Shown: piece by piece, positions 51,933 through 61,155 of the stretch | Numbering within the stretch: position 1 is the stretch's first letter | How the letters are laid out: every line of letters begins with the position of its first letter | Assembly: GCA_934045075.1 (NCBI GenBank) | Contig: OW203729.1 | Location: 10,980,704-11,044,703 of the forward strand | Origin: Yponomeuta sedellus | Taxonomy: Eukaryota; Arthropoda; Insecta; Lepidoptera; Yponomeutidae | Direction of reading: 5' to 3' | Length of the DNA: 64,000 nt | Made by a program: the position numbers and the translations under genes | The notes under the pieces: generated by a model | The model's database searches: none | What the model was told of the DNA's origin: nothing | Seen by the model: the letters and a program-made list of their open reading frames with translations, nothing else

Positions 51933-51980
51933 ATGTTGACAAAACATGCTTCGTGGTCTCAATCCGAAGCCAAGGCTGCG
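51933..51980 (+). CDS. Candidate short first coding exon (tentative)
   Basis: ATG at 51933 opens 16 codons (MLTKHASWSQSEAKAA) ending exactly at a consensus splice donor, GCG followed by GTAAGTATC at 51981. It is in phase 0. No domain can be judged from 16 residues, no partner exon was found before the transposons begin at 52375, and such ATG-to-donor pairs can arise by chance. A gene on this strand would have to splice over the LINE at 52812-57230. Confidence 0.2.
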
Positions 51981-52374
51981 GTAAGTATCTCGAGCGTCAT
52001 CGAGGTTTACTGTACCACAGTTGTAATGAGTGACTTTATTTAAACTTTACCTTCAAAAACATAGTTTGTGTTATTTATTTCCTGTCCGATACCAGTCTGG
52101 CTGTGGACGTCATCGACATGTTTTATGAGTAATTTATTTACCTTATTATTTTGATTTTCCACAATAAATTACAATATGTCCTAGTACATTATAAATTTTT
52201 GGCGAATTATGTTTTATGGTTAAGCTCATACCGAGTACCTACTTTGACTCTTAAAATTCGCTCTCAAACGGCCAAGTAGTGTCTGGGTTCGCATCGCAGG
52301 TACGCAGAGAATAACAGGTGTTGAACCGATCCAATAACATGTGTGCAGCTCACAAAAGTGATCGGTAGGTGGGT
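51981..52374. other. Unassigned sequence
   Basis: No feature was recognised beyond the possible intron start. Confidence 0.3.
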
Positions 52375-52693
52375 AATGTTATGTCTCTTCCTGCATCGCA
52401 GGAATGCTGGGCCTCAACACGGACGCCAAGTCCGGGTGGTGGAGGATTGTAAGATAGTGGCGGGCCTTACCGTCAGAAGATATCAAGCCGCCCGTAAGGC
52501 CTCTGGCATAGCTTCACGACTGCCATTAGGTACATGACAGCCGGCACCAACGGCGTAACGTGCTTTGCGAAGCACGGAAGCGCTCGGAAACAAAGTAACT
52601 AGCGGTAGTCACGAGATGGTCACCCATCCAGTACTTGACCGCGACTAAGATTAAGATATGACTCACTCTGTTCCTAGGCCATGAACGCTTTAT
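52375..52693 (-). mobile_element. 5S rRNA-like SINE, tail-truncated
   Basis: From GTCTCTTCCTGCATCGCAGG through TAAGCCACG-like body sequence to TGGTCACCCATCCAGTACTT. The head is altered after GACCGCGACTA, where the usual GTTGCTTAA block is missing. Confidence 0.8.
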
Positions 52694-52694
52694 G

Positions 52695-52790
52695 GTACAT
52701 TAAGTCACGCCTATCTCCCAAAGGAGTGGGCAGAGGGTAGTGTTTGCTAGGATCCTGACGCACATCTGTCGCTTTATTAAAATTTTCTGA
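52695..52790 (-). mobile_element. RTE-like LINE 3' end scrap
   Basis: GTCACGCCTATCTCCCAAAG and GAGTGGGCAGAGGGTAGTGT correspond to the reverse complement of the end of 29615-29995. Confidence 0.6.
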
Positions 52791-53386
52791 TTTCAAAGGC
52801 CAAGCGAAAAGATCAAATTCAAATTCAATTCAAATTCAAATAATTTTATTTCAACGTAAAGAATTTACATTCTGTTTGCTGAATGTCAATGTACAATGTA
52901 AAGTGTAAGCCGCCGCCTTCGGGCCGTATTGTAGTGGAGAAAAAGGCAGCGGAAAAAAAAACTCCACTCTGACCATCTTTTCTCAAATCATCTTAAAACC
53001 AAATACATCAGTTGCCATATGTAAACCTAATAAGATTTCATGATTGCCATTAACAACCCTAAATGCCAAAGCATTAGTCAAAATGTCTCACAATAATAGG
53101 GGAAAACATAAGTGCTGCGGCCAGACACACGAACAGCACTCGTTCACGAGCATAACGCAGTGCTCAGCCATCATCAGTCTCAACCATTTTGGAGGGAGAT
53201 AGATGACCCGAACACCACGCTACCATTCGAATGACCTTTAGCAAACTTGCAGTTAAGTTTTTGTCAGTTATATAAGGTATCATATAGTTATTAATATGCA
53301 ATCACGTCGTCTGTACACACTTGTATTATAAAATATATGTTATACTTAGTTATACTTAACAATAAAATCGCGGTGGAATTGGTTTA

Positions 53387-56284
53387 CTACCACGGATTAG
53401 GATCGTTTATATAGTCGTCTATTCTATAATATGCCTTTTTACATAGCGAATTTTTAATGAAAGTTTTAAATTTATTTTCAGACAAGCATAGAACACGTTC
53501 TGGAATTTTGTTGTAAAAACGAACGCAGTAACCTACAAATGATGTGCCTACCTTGGCTAATCGGGATTTAGCACAAGCAACCTTGTTTCTATTCCTTGTG
53601 TTTACGTTATGAACGTCCCTATTTAATTTAAACATTGTTATATTTTTTCGGACATACATTATATTATCGAATATATATTGGCAAGCCAGTGTAAGAATGC
53701 CTATTTCTTTAAAACGCTCCCTTAGCGATTCTCTACTGTTTAAGTTGTAAATAGCTCTTATTGCTCTTTTTTGCAAGACAAATATGGTTTCTATATCTGC
53801 TGCCCGTCCCCATAATAACAAACCATACGACATGACACTGTGAAAATAACTAAAATAGACCAGCCTCGCCGTCGACACGTCTGTAAGTTGTCTAATTTTT
53901 CTGACTGCAAACGCTGCTGAACTCAACCGACCCGACAGTTTTCCAATATGCTGACCCCATTGCAGTTTTGAGTCTATCGTTATACCTAAAAAAAGCGTGG
54001 ACTCTACCAGCTCTAGCCTCTCACCAGATATTTTTAAACTCGTGTCAACATTTTTAACATTGGGTAGTGAGAATTTGATGCATTTTGTCTTTTTTGCATT
54101 TAGCATCAGATTGTTTATAGTGAACCAGTTTAGAATAGTAGATAAAGCATTGTTTACATCGTCTACATTACTTATACCTCTCTTTACTTTAAAAATTAAG
54201 GAAGTATCATCTGCAAACAACACTATCTGCGAAAGCTTTTCTACTAGGTAGGGCAAATCATTTATATATACCAAGAAAAGGAACGGACCCAGTATAGAAC
54301 CTTGAGGAACTCCTACTTTTACATCAGAACCCGAGGATTTAACTCTATTAATATCAACCTTTACAGTTCTGTCTGTTAAGTAAGATCGAAGAAGACTTAG
54401 TGATTTATTACTTAAACCATATCGGTGCAATTTTATGAGAAGTGTTTCGTGGTCAACGCAGTCAAACGCCTTAGAAAGGTCACAGAAAACCCCAATGGCA
54501 TCCTGCGACTCTTCCCACGCCTCAAAGATATGCTTTACTAACGCTATGCCTGCTTCCGTCGTTGAGCGGCCTTTTGTAAACCCGAACTGTTTCTTATGGA
54601 AGAGCTTATTTATACTAAAATGAGTTTGCAATTGATGTAATATTACTTTCTCAAAAACTTTACTTAGCACCGGCAGTATTGCTATAGGTCTGAAATTATT
54701 TGGATCTTCACTATCACCAGTTTTAAACAAGGGTACGATTTTACTTAACTTTAATAGATTAGGAAAGGTTCCCTGGTCAACACATTTATTAAAAATCAAA
54801 GCAAGGTAAGGTGCTAGAATATTGATTATAGTGGATATTAATTTAACCGATAACCCCCACAAATCTTCAGTCTTTTTTAAGTTTAACTCTTTAAATGTTT
54901 TGACAATAGTTAAGGTAGTTATATGGGAGAATTGGAAGTCAACTTTACATGGATTTGTACTTTCCAAAAGTAAGGTATCGGCTAATTGGGAGGAAGAATT
55001 TAAGCTAGCCGTTATATACAGTGGCATGTTTTTAAAAAAAGTTTGAAATATTTCTGCTATGTCCTTCTTCGAATTAACTAACTTACCTTCGATCTTCAAC
55101 GCAAATCCCTGGTCCTTAGGTCTCGTTTTACCTGTTTCTTTGTTAATTACTTGCCAGACTGTTTTTATTTTATTAGTAGACGCCATAATTTTTTTACTTA
55201 TACTTATCGATTTGGCTGTTAAACAAGTTTGTCTAAAAGTTTTTGAATATTTTTTTACGTACTCTTTGAACGTCGGATCGTGATTGAATTGTTTTTCTTC
55301 ATACAATTCACAAAGCCTTTTCCTACTTCTATATATACCTGGCGTTGCCCATTCTGAAAACCCGCTTTTTAACTCTGTAATTTTTTTTACGTTAAAAACA
55401 AGTTCAAATTCTTTTGATATGGTTGAAAACAATACTTGATATAACGTATTCGGATCATTGCTATCGAAATTCAACGAATTTAACTTTATGTTTATATTTT
55501 TTTTAAATAATTCAATTTTTTTCTCTGTTATTGGCCTACAATTTAATTCATTGCATTTTTTTGCTTCCAGTACTGACGGTAGGACTACCCATAGCCCGCT
55601 ATGGTCCGACTGTAATTTATGTATGACTTCTTTTTCTAAATATTCACAATTGCAAAAGACATTATCTATGCAGGTAGCGCTAGTAGCAGTTGTCCTAGTG
55701 GGTTCTGTAAATAAATTATCTAAATTATATGACCTGAAAAGGCTTGCGAGTTTAGTTTTAAGTGGACCTTGAACTAAGAAATCTATATTGAAGTCCCCAC
55801 ACACCACTATGCTCTTCGTAGTACTGAATAGGCGTTTTAAGGCATCCTCCATAAGTAATTCAAATTCATTATAATTTGATTGTGGCGGCCTATAAACACA
55901 CATAACTATATACCTATCCAATTCCACACACGATATCTCAATTAAACGTTCAACAGATAGACTGACAATATCTTTTCTTTCTTTCATTTTCAAACTACTT
56001 TTGACAAAGATCATTGAACCTCCTCTTATTGAGTGTTGTCGGTTAAAAGTGCTTGCTGCTAAATAGTCTTTTAAAGTAAATGACATTTCAGAATGTTTCA
56101 GCCAATGTTCTGTTAAACACAAAATATCTACATTGAAATCTGCTAAAAATAGTTCAATTAAATTGTCTTTGCCGGAAAAACCCTGTATATTTTGTGCAAC
56201 TAAATTGATACCTAAATTAGGGTTTTCCTTTGTCTGCGATGGCAGTTTAAAGCCATTGACTGTGTGTTTGAGCCCGCTGTTGAA
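53387..56284 (-). CDS. CR1-like LINE ORF2: endonuclease and reverse transcriptase
   Basis: The frame is open for 965 codons between TAA at 56285-56287 and the stop at 53387. Its first ATG is about 60 codons inside, within the endonuclease, so translation probably depends on termination-reinitiation or frameshifting from ORF1, which overlaps by 73 bases. The endonuclease (residues about 15-260) has AQNIQGFSG, LCLTEHWLKHSE, YIVMCVYRPPQ, VVCGDFNIDF and LQSDHSGLW, so all catalytic Asn, Glu, Asp and His are kept. The RT (about 470-790) has NNFRPIAILPVLSKVFEKVI, GVFCDLSKAFDCVDHETLLI, GVPQGSILGPFLFLVYINDL, IVLFADDTSLIF, LNAKKTKCIKF and LFLGITIDSKLQW, with the catalytic Asp triad present. The C-terminus ends KAYYRIDDYINDPNPW. 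It would carry out target-primed reverse transcription. Confidence 0.95.
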   Translation of the reverse strand, partial: FNSGLKHTVNGFKLPSQTKENPNLGINLVAQNIQGFSGKDNLIELFLADFNVDILCLTEHWLKHSEMSFTLKDYLAASTFNRQHSIRGGSMIFVKSSLKMKERKDIVSLSVERLIEISCVELDRYIVMCVYRPPQSNYNEFELLMEDALKRLFSTTKSIVVCGDFNIDFLVQGPLKTKLASLFRSYNLDNLFTEPTRTTATSATCIDNVFCNCEYLEKEVIHKLQSDHSGLWVVLPSVLEAKKCNELNCRPITEKKIELFKKNINIKLNSLNFDSNDPNTLYQVLFSTISKEFELVFNVKKITELKSGFSEWATPGIYRSRKRLCELYEEKQFNHDPTFKEYVKKYSKTFRQTCLTAKSISISKKIMASTNKIKTVWQVINKETGKTRPKDQGFALKIEGKLVNSKKDIAEIFQTFFKNMPLYITASLNSSSQLADTLLLESTNPCKVDFQFSHITTLTIVKTFKELNLKKTEDLWGLSVKLISTIINILAPYLALIFNKCVDQGTFPNLLKLSKIVPLFKTGDSEDPNNFRPIAILPVLSKVFEKVILHQLQTHFSINKLFHKKQFGFTKGRSTTEAGIALVKHIFEAWEESQDAIGVFCDLSKAFDCVDHETLLIKLHRYGLSNKSLSLLRSYLTDRTVKVDINRVKSSGSDVKVGVPQGSILGPFLFLVYINDLPYLVEKLSQIVLFADDTSLIFKVKRGISNVDDVNNALSTILNWFTINNLMLNAKKTKCIKFSLPNVKNVDTSLKISGERLELVESTLFLGITIDSKLQWGQHIGKLSGRLSSAAFAVRKIRQLTDVSTARLVYFSYFHSVMSYGLLLWGRAADIETIFVLQKRAIRAIYNLNSRESLRERFKEIGILTLACQYIFDNIMYVRKNITMFKLNRDVHNVNTRNRNKVACAKSRLAKVGTSFVGYCVRFYNKIPERVLCLSENKFKTFIKNSLCKKAYYRIDDYINDPNPW

Positions 56285-56871
56285 TTATTACTAATACTAG
56301 TAACACGGTTGTCATTCCTATCAGGTTGTGTTATAATTCCTATAACCACAGAGTCAAAAATATTGTAAGCTAACAAAGTAGCTAACTTACGTCGACTATT
56401 TTTCGTGAGGTACACAGTATCTCGCGTCAAAAAGTAATTCTTAACAAATTTGTTAAGATCAAAAAATGATATGTCTCTATGACGACATGTCAAATGGTGA
56501 ATGTGTATGTTCAAGCTATGGATGTCATTATTTTCTTTTGCTGACAGGGACTGAGAATATGGGAAAGCGCAGAACACTAATTTTCCCATCCACGGTTGGA
56601 CATCTTTAGCTTGACCATATAATTCAAATATATTGTTTATATCAGTCTTTTTAACACCTTGGCTATTTCCTACTAATAAAATGTAGGTTGTGTCGTTCTG
56701 TATTGGGCTTTTGAACAGCTCTTTAACAATGTCAGTAAAACTTGAATGGGGATAGCATTTATTCAGCACATTTTGTGTCAGCCTGTCATTCAACAAAGGA
56801 CCTAACCCTGCACCTATCTTATCAGAGAAGATTACAGTCCTCCTTTCTTGTTTTACTGCCGGGCCAGTCAT
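56212..56871 (-). CDS. CR1-like LINE ORF1: esterase-like protein with altered active site
   Basis: This 219-codon frame precedes and overlaps ORF2. RRTVIFSDKIGAGLGPLLND lies where SGNH-hydrolase ORF1 proteins of CR1-type LINEs have a GDS-L block, TYILLVGNSQGV where they have a GN block, and TRDTVYLTKNSRRKLATLLA where they have D-x2-HL. The expected nucleophilic Ser reads as Lys and the expected His as Tyr, so it may have lost hydrolase activity while keeping the fold. The N-terminus lacks an obvious zinc finger or coiled coil. The esterase assignment is from motif spacing and is tentative. ORF1 products usually bind the RNA or assist assembly of the particle. Confidence 0.7.
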   Translation of the reverse strand: MTGPAVKQERRTVIFSDKIGAGLGPLLNDRLTQNVLNKCYPHSSFTDIVKELFKSPIQNDTTYILLVGNSQGVKKTDINNIFELYGQAKDVQPWMGKLVFCAFPYSQSLSAKENNDIHSLNIHIHHLTCRHRDISFFDLNKFVKNYFLTRDTVYLTKNSRRKLATLLAYNIFDSVVIGIITQPDRNDNRVTSISNNSTAGSNTQSMALNCHRRQRKTLI

Positions 56872-57230
56872 GCTAATGGTGGTTGATTCATATCATATCT
56901 AAGAAACCATAAACTCTCATTCAAAATGACTGGGTTGCTTTGCAAAAATCATTGTAAAGATCATTGGGCGCTGAATATCAACCAACTTAACTAACAATCT
57001 ATTTAAACCATCATATTATCTGCGGAATCCTGAAGACACGTTGATCTGTGTTTTCACTTCAAATTCACGAATTCACAGTAGCACAAATTTGTAAGCTCTG
57101 GACACAAATTTGTTCAATGCGTAAAAGTGTCTATCTGACCAGGAGCCCGTCGCTGGTTAAGGTTTGGCGCTGAGTGAGAGATTTTATTAATCACAATAAT
57201 AGTTGTTGTCCGTTATTCATTTGAATAATA

Positions 57231-57237
57231 TAAATTA
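57231..57237. other. Junction between LINE 5' end and TIR element
   Basis: AT-rich bases between the two elements. The exact boundary is uncertain. Confidence 0.3.
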
Positions 57238-57872
57238 GGGATGGACAAATGGAAAAATATATCGATATATATTGTACCTATAGTTTTGAAAGGTATTTAT
57301 CGACCAAACAATATCTTTTTTTGCCCAATACATAACTGTTGCGAAAAAACGCAAACACACACACACAGTCATATCCAGTCACAGGCACACAGTGACTACA
57401 ACCAAACAATGACTGACTGATTAACTGTCCAGAGGTAATCAGCTCATTCGATTTAATCGACTCCGAGCTGCCGAAAATGCGTTTTTCTATACGTATCTAC
57501 AAACATAATCTATCGCATCGAGGCCACGTCGGATTTGTGTGCTGTCATTGTCATAGTTAGCACTACTGCACAGACCACAAATAGGCATAAAGATAGTATA
57601 TGAAACAAGTATATGAAACAGACCATAGTCTATCGATACATTTTTTTATGTTCAGGCCTTCGCACGGCCTACCAAGTCTTTTCTTTAATGAACGGATTAG
57701 TCATAACAATAAAACGAAGATCTCTTAAAAATATATCGTATTCCATAGCGGAAAATAATTATCGAAAATCGGTATGTCGAAAATAATAATATCGCCGATA
57801 TATCACGATTATTTTCGGAAAAAATATCGATATTTACTTAAGTCGATATTTCTTACCCAAGCCTAATATTAT
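57238..57872. mobile_element. Candidate TIR element rich in ATCGATA motifs
   Basis: TAGGGATGGACAAATGG with ATATATCGATATATA at the left is imperfectly mirrored by ATATCGATATTTAC, CGATATTTCTTACCC and AAGCCTA at the right. Interior ATCGATA/ATCGAAAATCG motifs alternate. Flanking ATATAAAT and ATATTATT are similar but not identical, so a target duplication is doubtful. The interior has no transposase. Confidence 0.45.
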
Positions 57873-58204
57873 TTAAATAACAGGTTTTTATTAGAAAATT
57901 TGCTAACCTACGATGAAAAAGTCACGTAGGCGCTTCTATATATTTTTTATAGAGACAAGGACAAAATTCCTTACGTTAGTGGATATATACCTATATAATA
58001 ATCACGATAAAAACACGAAAACGGGATAAATAACCGAATTCTTGGGGTTCAGAAGCATTGCTTTAATATGCTATTAGAGTCTGCATATAGGTACAATCTA
58101 TTTACTTATTAAATAAATGGCACGCGTCCTTAATAACTACCCATTAACAGAATAACCTCTGAACCAGCATTCTTGAACAGCGATCACCATCATGAGCCCA
58201 CCGC
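57873..58204. other. Unassigned sequence
   Basis: No feature was recognised. Confidence 0.3.
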
Positions 58205-58297
58205 TGCCCACTCAAATCAATCAATCAAATAAATTTATTTCAACGTAAAGAATTTACATTCTGTTTGCTGAATGTCAATGTACAATGTAAAATGTAA
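58205..58297 (-). mobile_element. CR1-like LINE 3' end, truncated copy
   Basis: A tail of AATCAATCAATCAAAT is followed by TTTATTTCAACGTAAAGAAT, TTACATTCTGTTTGCTGAAT and GTCAATGTACAATG, almost identical to 52845-52905. It is truncated after about 95 bases. The tail unit differs from that of the intact copy. Confidence 0.9.
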
Positions 58298-59213
58298 GCC
58301 TGCTGGGTATAACCATTATTCCCCAAATGCCATCTCTCACAGTCTTTTACCATCCACATCCACGGAAATTCCGCCGACTCAAACATATAGCCCGACCATC
58401 AGGCTACTGGCCTAACCACTGACGTCGTCCTCCTGTTTGAGCTACTTTTTGATTGCCCTGCCGTCTTCTCTTGCCAGTAGTCCCGCCCATTTACACTTCG
58501 CTCTCGACCTTAGTCCAGGGCCGGGTTAGTTACCCATCTACGAGTCTGAGTCCGTTCCGGGACTGCTCTGCTCACATGACAAGGTCTAAATTGTTCGATT
58601 ACTTATGTGCTAAATAATACTAGAGCCTAAATGCACAATAGACATACCTAGCATGGCTCACTCGCTTACCCTTTGTGCTACTTTAATGCTACATACTTGA
58701 ACAGCGATTGGCATCTGAAATTCTATCGCCTAGACATCTCCAAAATAAGTCAATACGATCTAAATCACGTTGAGCACACGTGGGGACATACGCAATGTAA
58801 ATGTAGAGTTTTTTATGCAGCCGGTTTCGCAAAGAGGTTTGTTTTTATTAATGTTTTGATGTGAGCTAGTTCTGATCGTATGAGTACATAATGTGTAACA
58901 TAAAATAAGTTATGGTTAAATGCGGTTGCGGAGAATTTGCCTAGAATTTTGAATTTAGTAGAAAGCAGGCACAAAAGAACCTGTCTGGAAATTCAGGCGA
59001 TATTGAGGTAGATCAAAGCAAAATTTTTCGTTTGCATTTTTTTTGCATAAATGCATCTAGAATTGCATACTGAACATTCTAGGCAGCCTATATATTACTC
59101 TTCAAGCTTGCTTTTAGCCAATGAATTTTGTCTATCGGATCGGTAGCGCTGGTTTATAATACGTTTTACATTATGTGCTACAAGAACGCGAAAATTGACG
59201 CTTACATTGCGTG
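58298..59213. other. Unassigned sequence
   Basis: No exon or repeat was recognised. Confidence 0.35.
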
Positions 59214-59411
59214 CTAACATTTTGAATATTGTAACAACGCAGAAAGTTTTTCTTTTTTCAAACCAAATTGTGTGGATAAAGTAGCTTGTTTTGGTAGTCC
59301 AGCACGCGTGGTTTTCGAGTAACTTTTATTAACAACAGGTGTTAAAAAAGCAGTGGTACATGCTGGACATTTAGCCGTTTTCAACGCTTTATCGAAAGCG
59401 TTACTGGCCAT
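59214..59411 (-). CDS. Hypothetical 65-residue protein (unsupported)
   Basis: The frame begins MASNAFDKALKTAKCPACTT and continues with a Ser/Thr/Lys-rich segment ending LSALLQYSKC. One C-x2-C pair (KCPAC) is present. The codon mix looks protein-like, but no family was recognised and no flanking splice sites were resolved. Confidence 0.2.
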   Translation of the reverse strand: MASNAFDKALKTAKCPACTTAFLTPVVNKSYSKTTRAGLPKQATLSTQFGLKKEKLSALLQYSKC

Positions 59412-60589
59412 TATGATATAAACCCTACAATTAAACCATACGTGACTTTAAAACGTGGCAACATGGTCACATCGTTCAAAATCATAATCAAACGATAGAT
59501 TATTGTGACCTAACCACAGAGGAAACGCAGCTTCAGTATAACCGGTATGGGACGTAGCGGGCTGTTAATGACTTAAAATTATTGTGGTATGGTACATTAA
59601 ACTGCGTCACGAATGATGGGACGGGCTAAGGACGGACTCACTGACGACGACGGCCTAGTCCGCCTCTTTGAACTAAACCAGTCTCCCAAATCGAGTCAGT
59701 TTTATTAAACTACTTCATGGCTGCAAGATATGATACCAGTTTTATTGTAACTTCTGACGGACGTTGGACCCATTTTTGTCACATCCTCGAAATGCCTCGA
59801 ATGTCCCACCTGCGTTGTGTGTTTGTAATCAATCATGAATCATAATCGTTCATCCGAAGTTTATAACATAGGTCTTCTAATTGAAATTACACTCGCGGGC
59901 TATGTACTGTACAGTACACCCGGCAGCTTATCGATCTTTACTCTTTGGACCAGTATATTTTAAACAGAATATTTTAATCCCGTTTTTTTATTTTACGAGC
60001 AAAGGGATAGATAAAGAGTACCCGACACCTGCGAACGTGTATGCAGCGACTAGTCAGTGTTGTGAATCGAATTAGGTTTTGTCAGGGTCGTGGAAGATGA
60101 CAAACATTGGTGTATTTACCTTGGGGATTCTGATCTATGTTTCAGATTCAGAGTTATTGGTGTACTAAATTGTGATTAAGGGCCAGTTTCCGAATTGAGA
60201 ATCTCGGTAACTTAATACTTAACTGTAGTGCTGTGGCTTCTAATTTCTCAGAAAAGTGCGTGACAGAAAGTAGATTTAAGTAGAGTAGAAAACACTTAAA
60301 GGGCGAGTTTATTAATTGTAATGTTGGTAGAGAAGACTTTCGTAATAACGTTCTTAATGATTTTAGAGAATAATGTAATTGATCAGTAGTGACTCCACGT
60401 TATACTGCCTTATTACAGGGCTAACCGGAATATTATCATACAAATATCCCGATAAATTTAAAGAAAATTCAATGGGTAAGGGAAGTGATTGATGATCTCC
60501 GGTTGATGTCGGAAAACTCGACAAAGTAGATAGGGTACTTGTCCCGTATGTACTTCATAGATGTCGTTGTTTGTGAGTCAGCTCCGCCA
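59412..60589. other. Unassigned sequence upstream of the promoter
   Basis: No feature was recognised. Frames near 59881-60075 have no domain. Confidence 0.35.
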
Positions 60590-61035
60590 TCGAGCAGTTA
60601 GTCATGTTATTATATCCCCCACTCCAAGCGTACGGTCGCGCGCCGCTGTTCGTTACGTAGACCCTTTGGAGAGCTTTATCCGAAAGCTCAGCCGACTGGA
60701 TGTCTAGCAAAATAGGGCGATTGCAGACGGCTACTCTTCTATAAGGAGCTTAGTGCGGTGGGTAAAAGCGGGTCAGGTCAGTGGCCGGCGTGGCACGGCG
60801 TGGAGCAGGGAAAGTCGCCCGTGCGTGGTTAACGCGTAAGTTTCTTTTTTGCAAGCGAGGCACGGCGCGGTTGTATGGCGCATGCGCGGCGGTGGCTGTG
60901 CTAATACGTCAGTGTTGCGTGCAGCCGACGCTCACAGCGGACGCGCTTCGCGCTCGCGGCAGGAGTCAGGATTAGCCACTATAGCCACTAGGCATTAGCC
61001 ACCAGTGCCACTGTGATACGATTCCAAGCGTCGCC
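60590..61035 (+). promoter_or_regulatory. GC-rich promoter and 5' UTR of host gene
   Basis: GC content and CpG density rise sharply here. GCGCATGCGC at 60878-60887 is a perfect NRF-1-type palindrome (Ewg in flies). TCAGT at 60909-60913, about 22 bases downstream, matches the arthropod initiator and would give a 5' UTR of about 125 bases before the ATG at 61036. A second TCAGT lies at 60777-60781. GTAAGT at 60836-60841 could be the donor of an alternative upstream noncoding exon. No TATA box is seen, as expected for this promoter class. Confidence 0.6.
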
Positions 61036-61155
61036 ATGAAGGACGCGGACCGGCCGCCGCCGCCGCCACTGGCGCTGCCCGCGCGCCTCTACCTGCGCGC
61101 CCTCAAGCAGTATCAGAAGTTGATCGACTTGCGTCGCCTCACTTCGAAAGACAAA
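61036..61155 (+). CDS. First coding exon of an unidentified host gene
   Basis: ATG at 61036 in a good context (GTCGCCATGA) opens 40 codons, MKDADRPPPPPLALPARLYL then RALKQYQKLIDLRRLTSKDK, followed directly by the splice donor GTAAGC at 61156, phase 0. A proline run leads into a basic amphipathic helix. No signal peptide or known domain is visible; the protein is likely intracellular. Codon use is GC-rich, unlike the transposons around it, and the exon sits just behind a clear promoter. I do not recognise the gene. No later exon was found before the window ends, so the first intron is at least 2.8 kb. Confidence 0.65.

Larger units (their letters stand above)
52812..57230 (-). mobile_element. 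Apparently intact CR1-like LINE
   Basis: About 4.4 kb on the minus strand: 5' UTR (about 57230-56872), ORF1 (56871-56212), ORF2 (56284-53387), a 3' UTR of about 570 bases and a tail of TTGAATTTGAATTGAA repeats at 52812-52840. Both ORFs are free of stops. Truncated copies of the same 3' end lie at 4534-4692 and 58205-58297. The 5' boundary is estimated. No target duplication was identified, as is common for CR1-type elements. Confidence 0.9.

Noticed and set aside
53997..55772. Plus-strand frames of 62-104 codons
   Set aside because: They are antisense shadows of the intact LINE ORF2, whose motifs are unambiguous on the minus strand.
60781..60975. A 64-codon frame in the promoter
   Set aside because: GC-rich sequence, no domain, and it overlaps the NRF-1 site and initiator. 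Better explained as promoter and 5' UTR.
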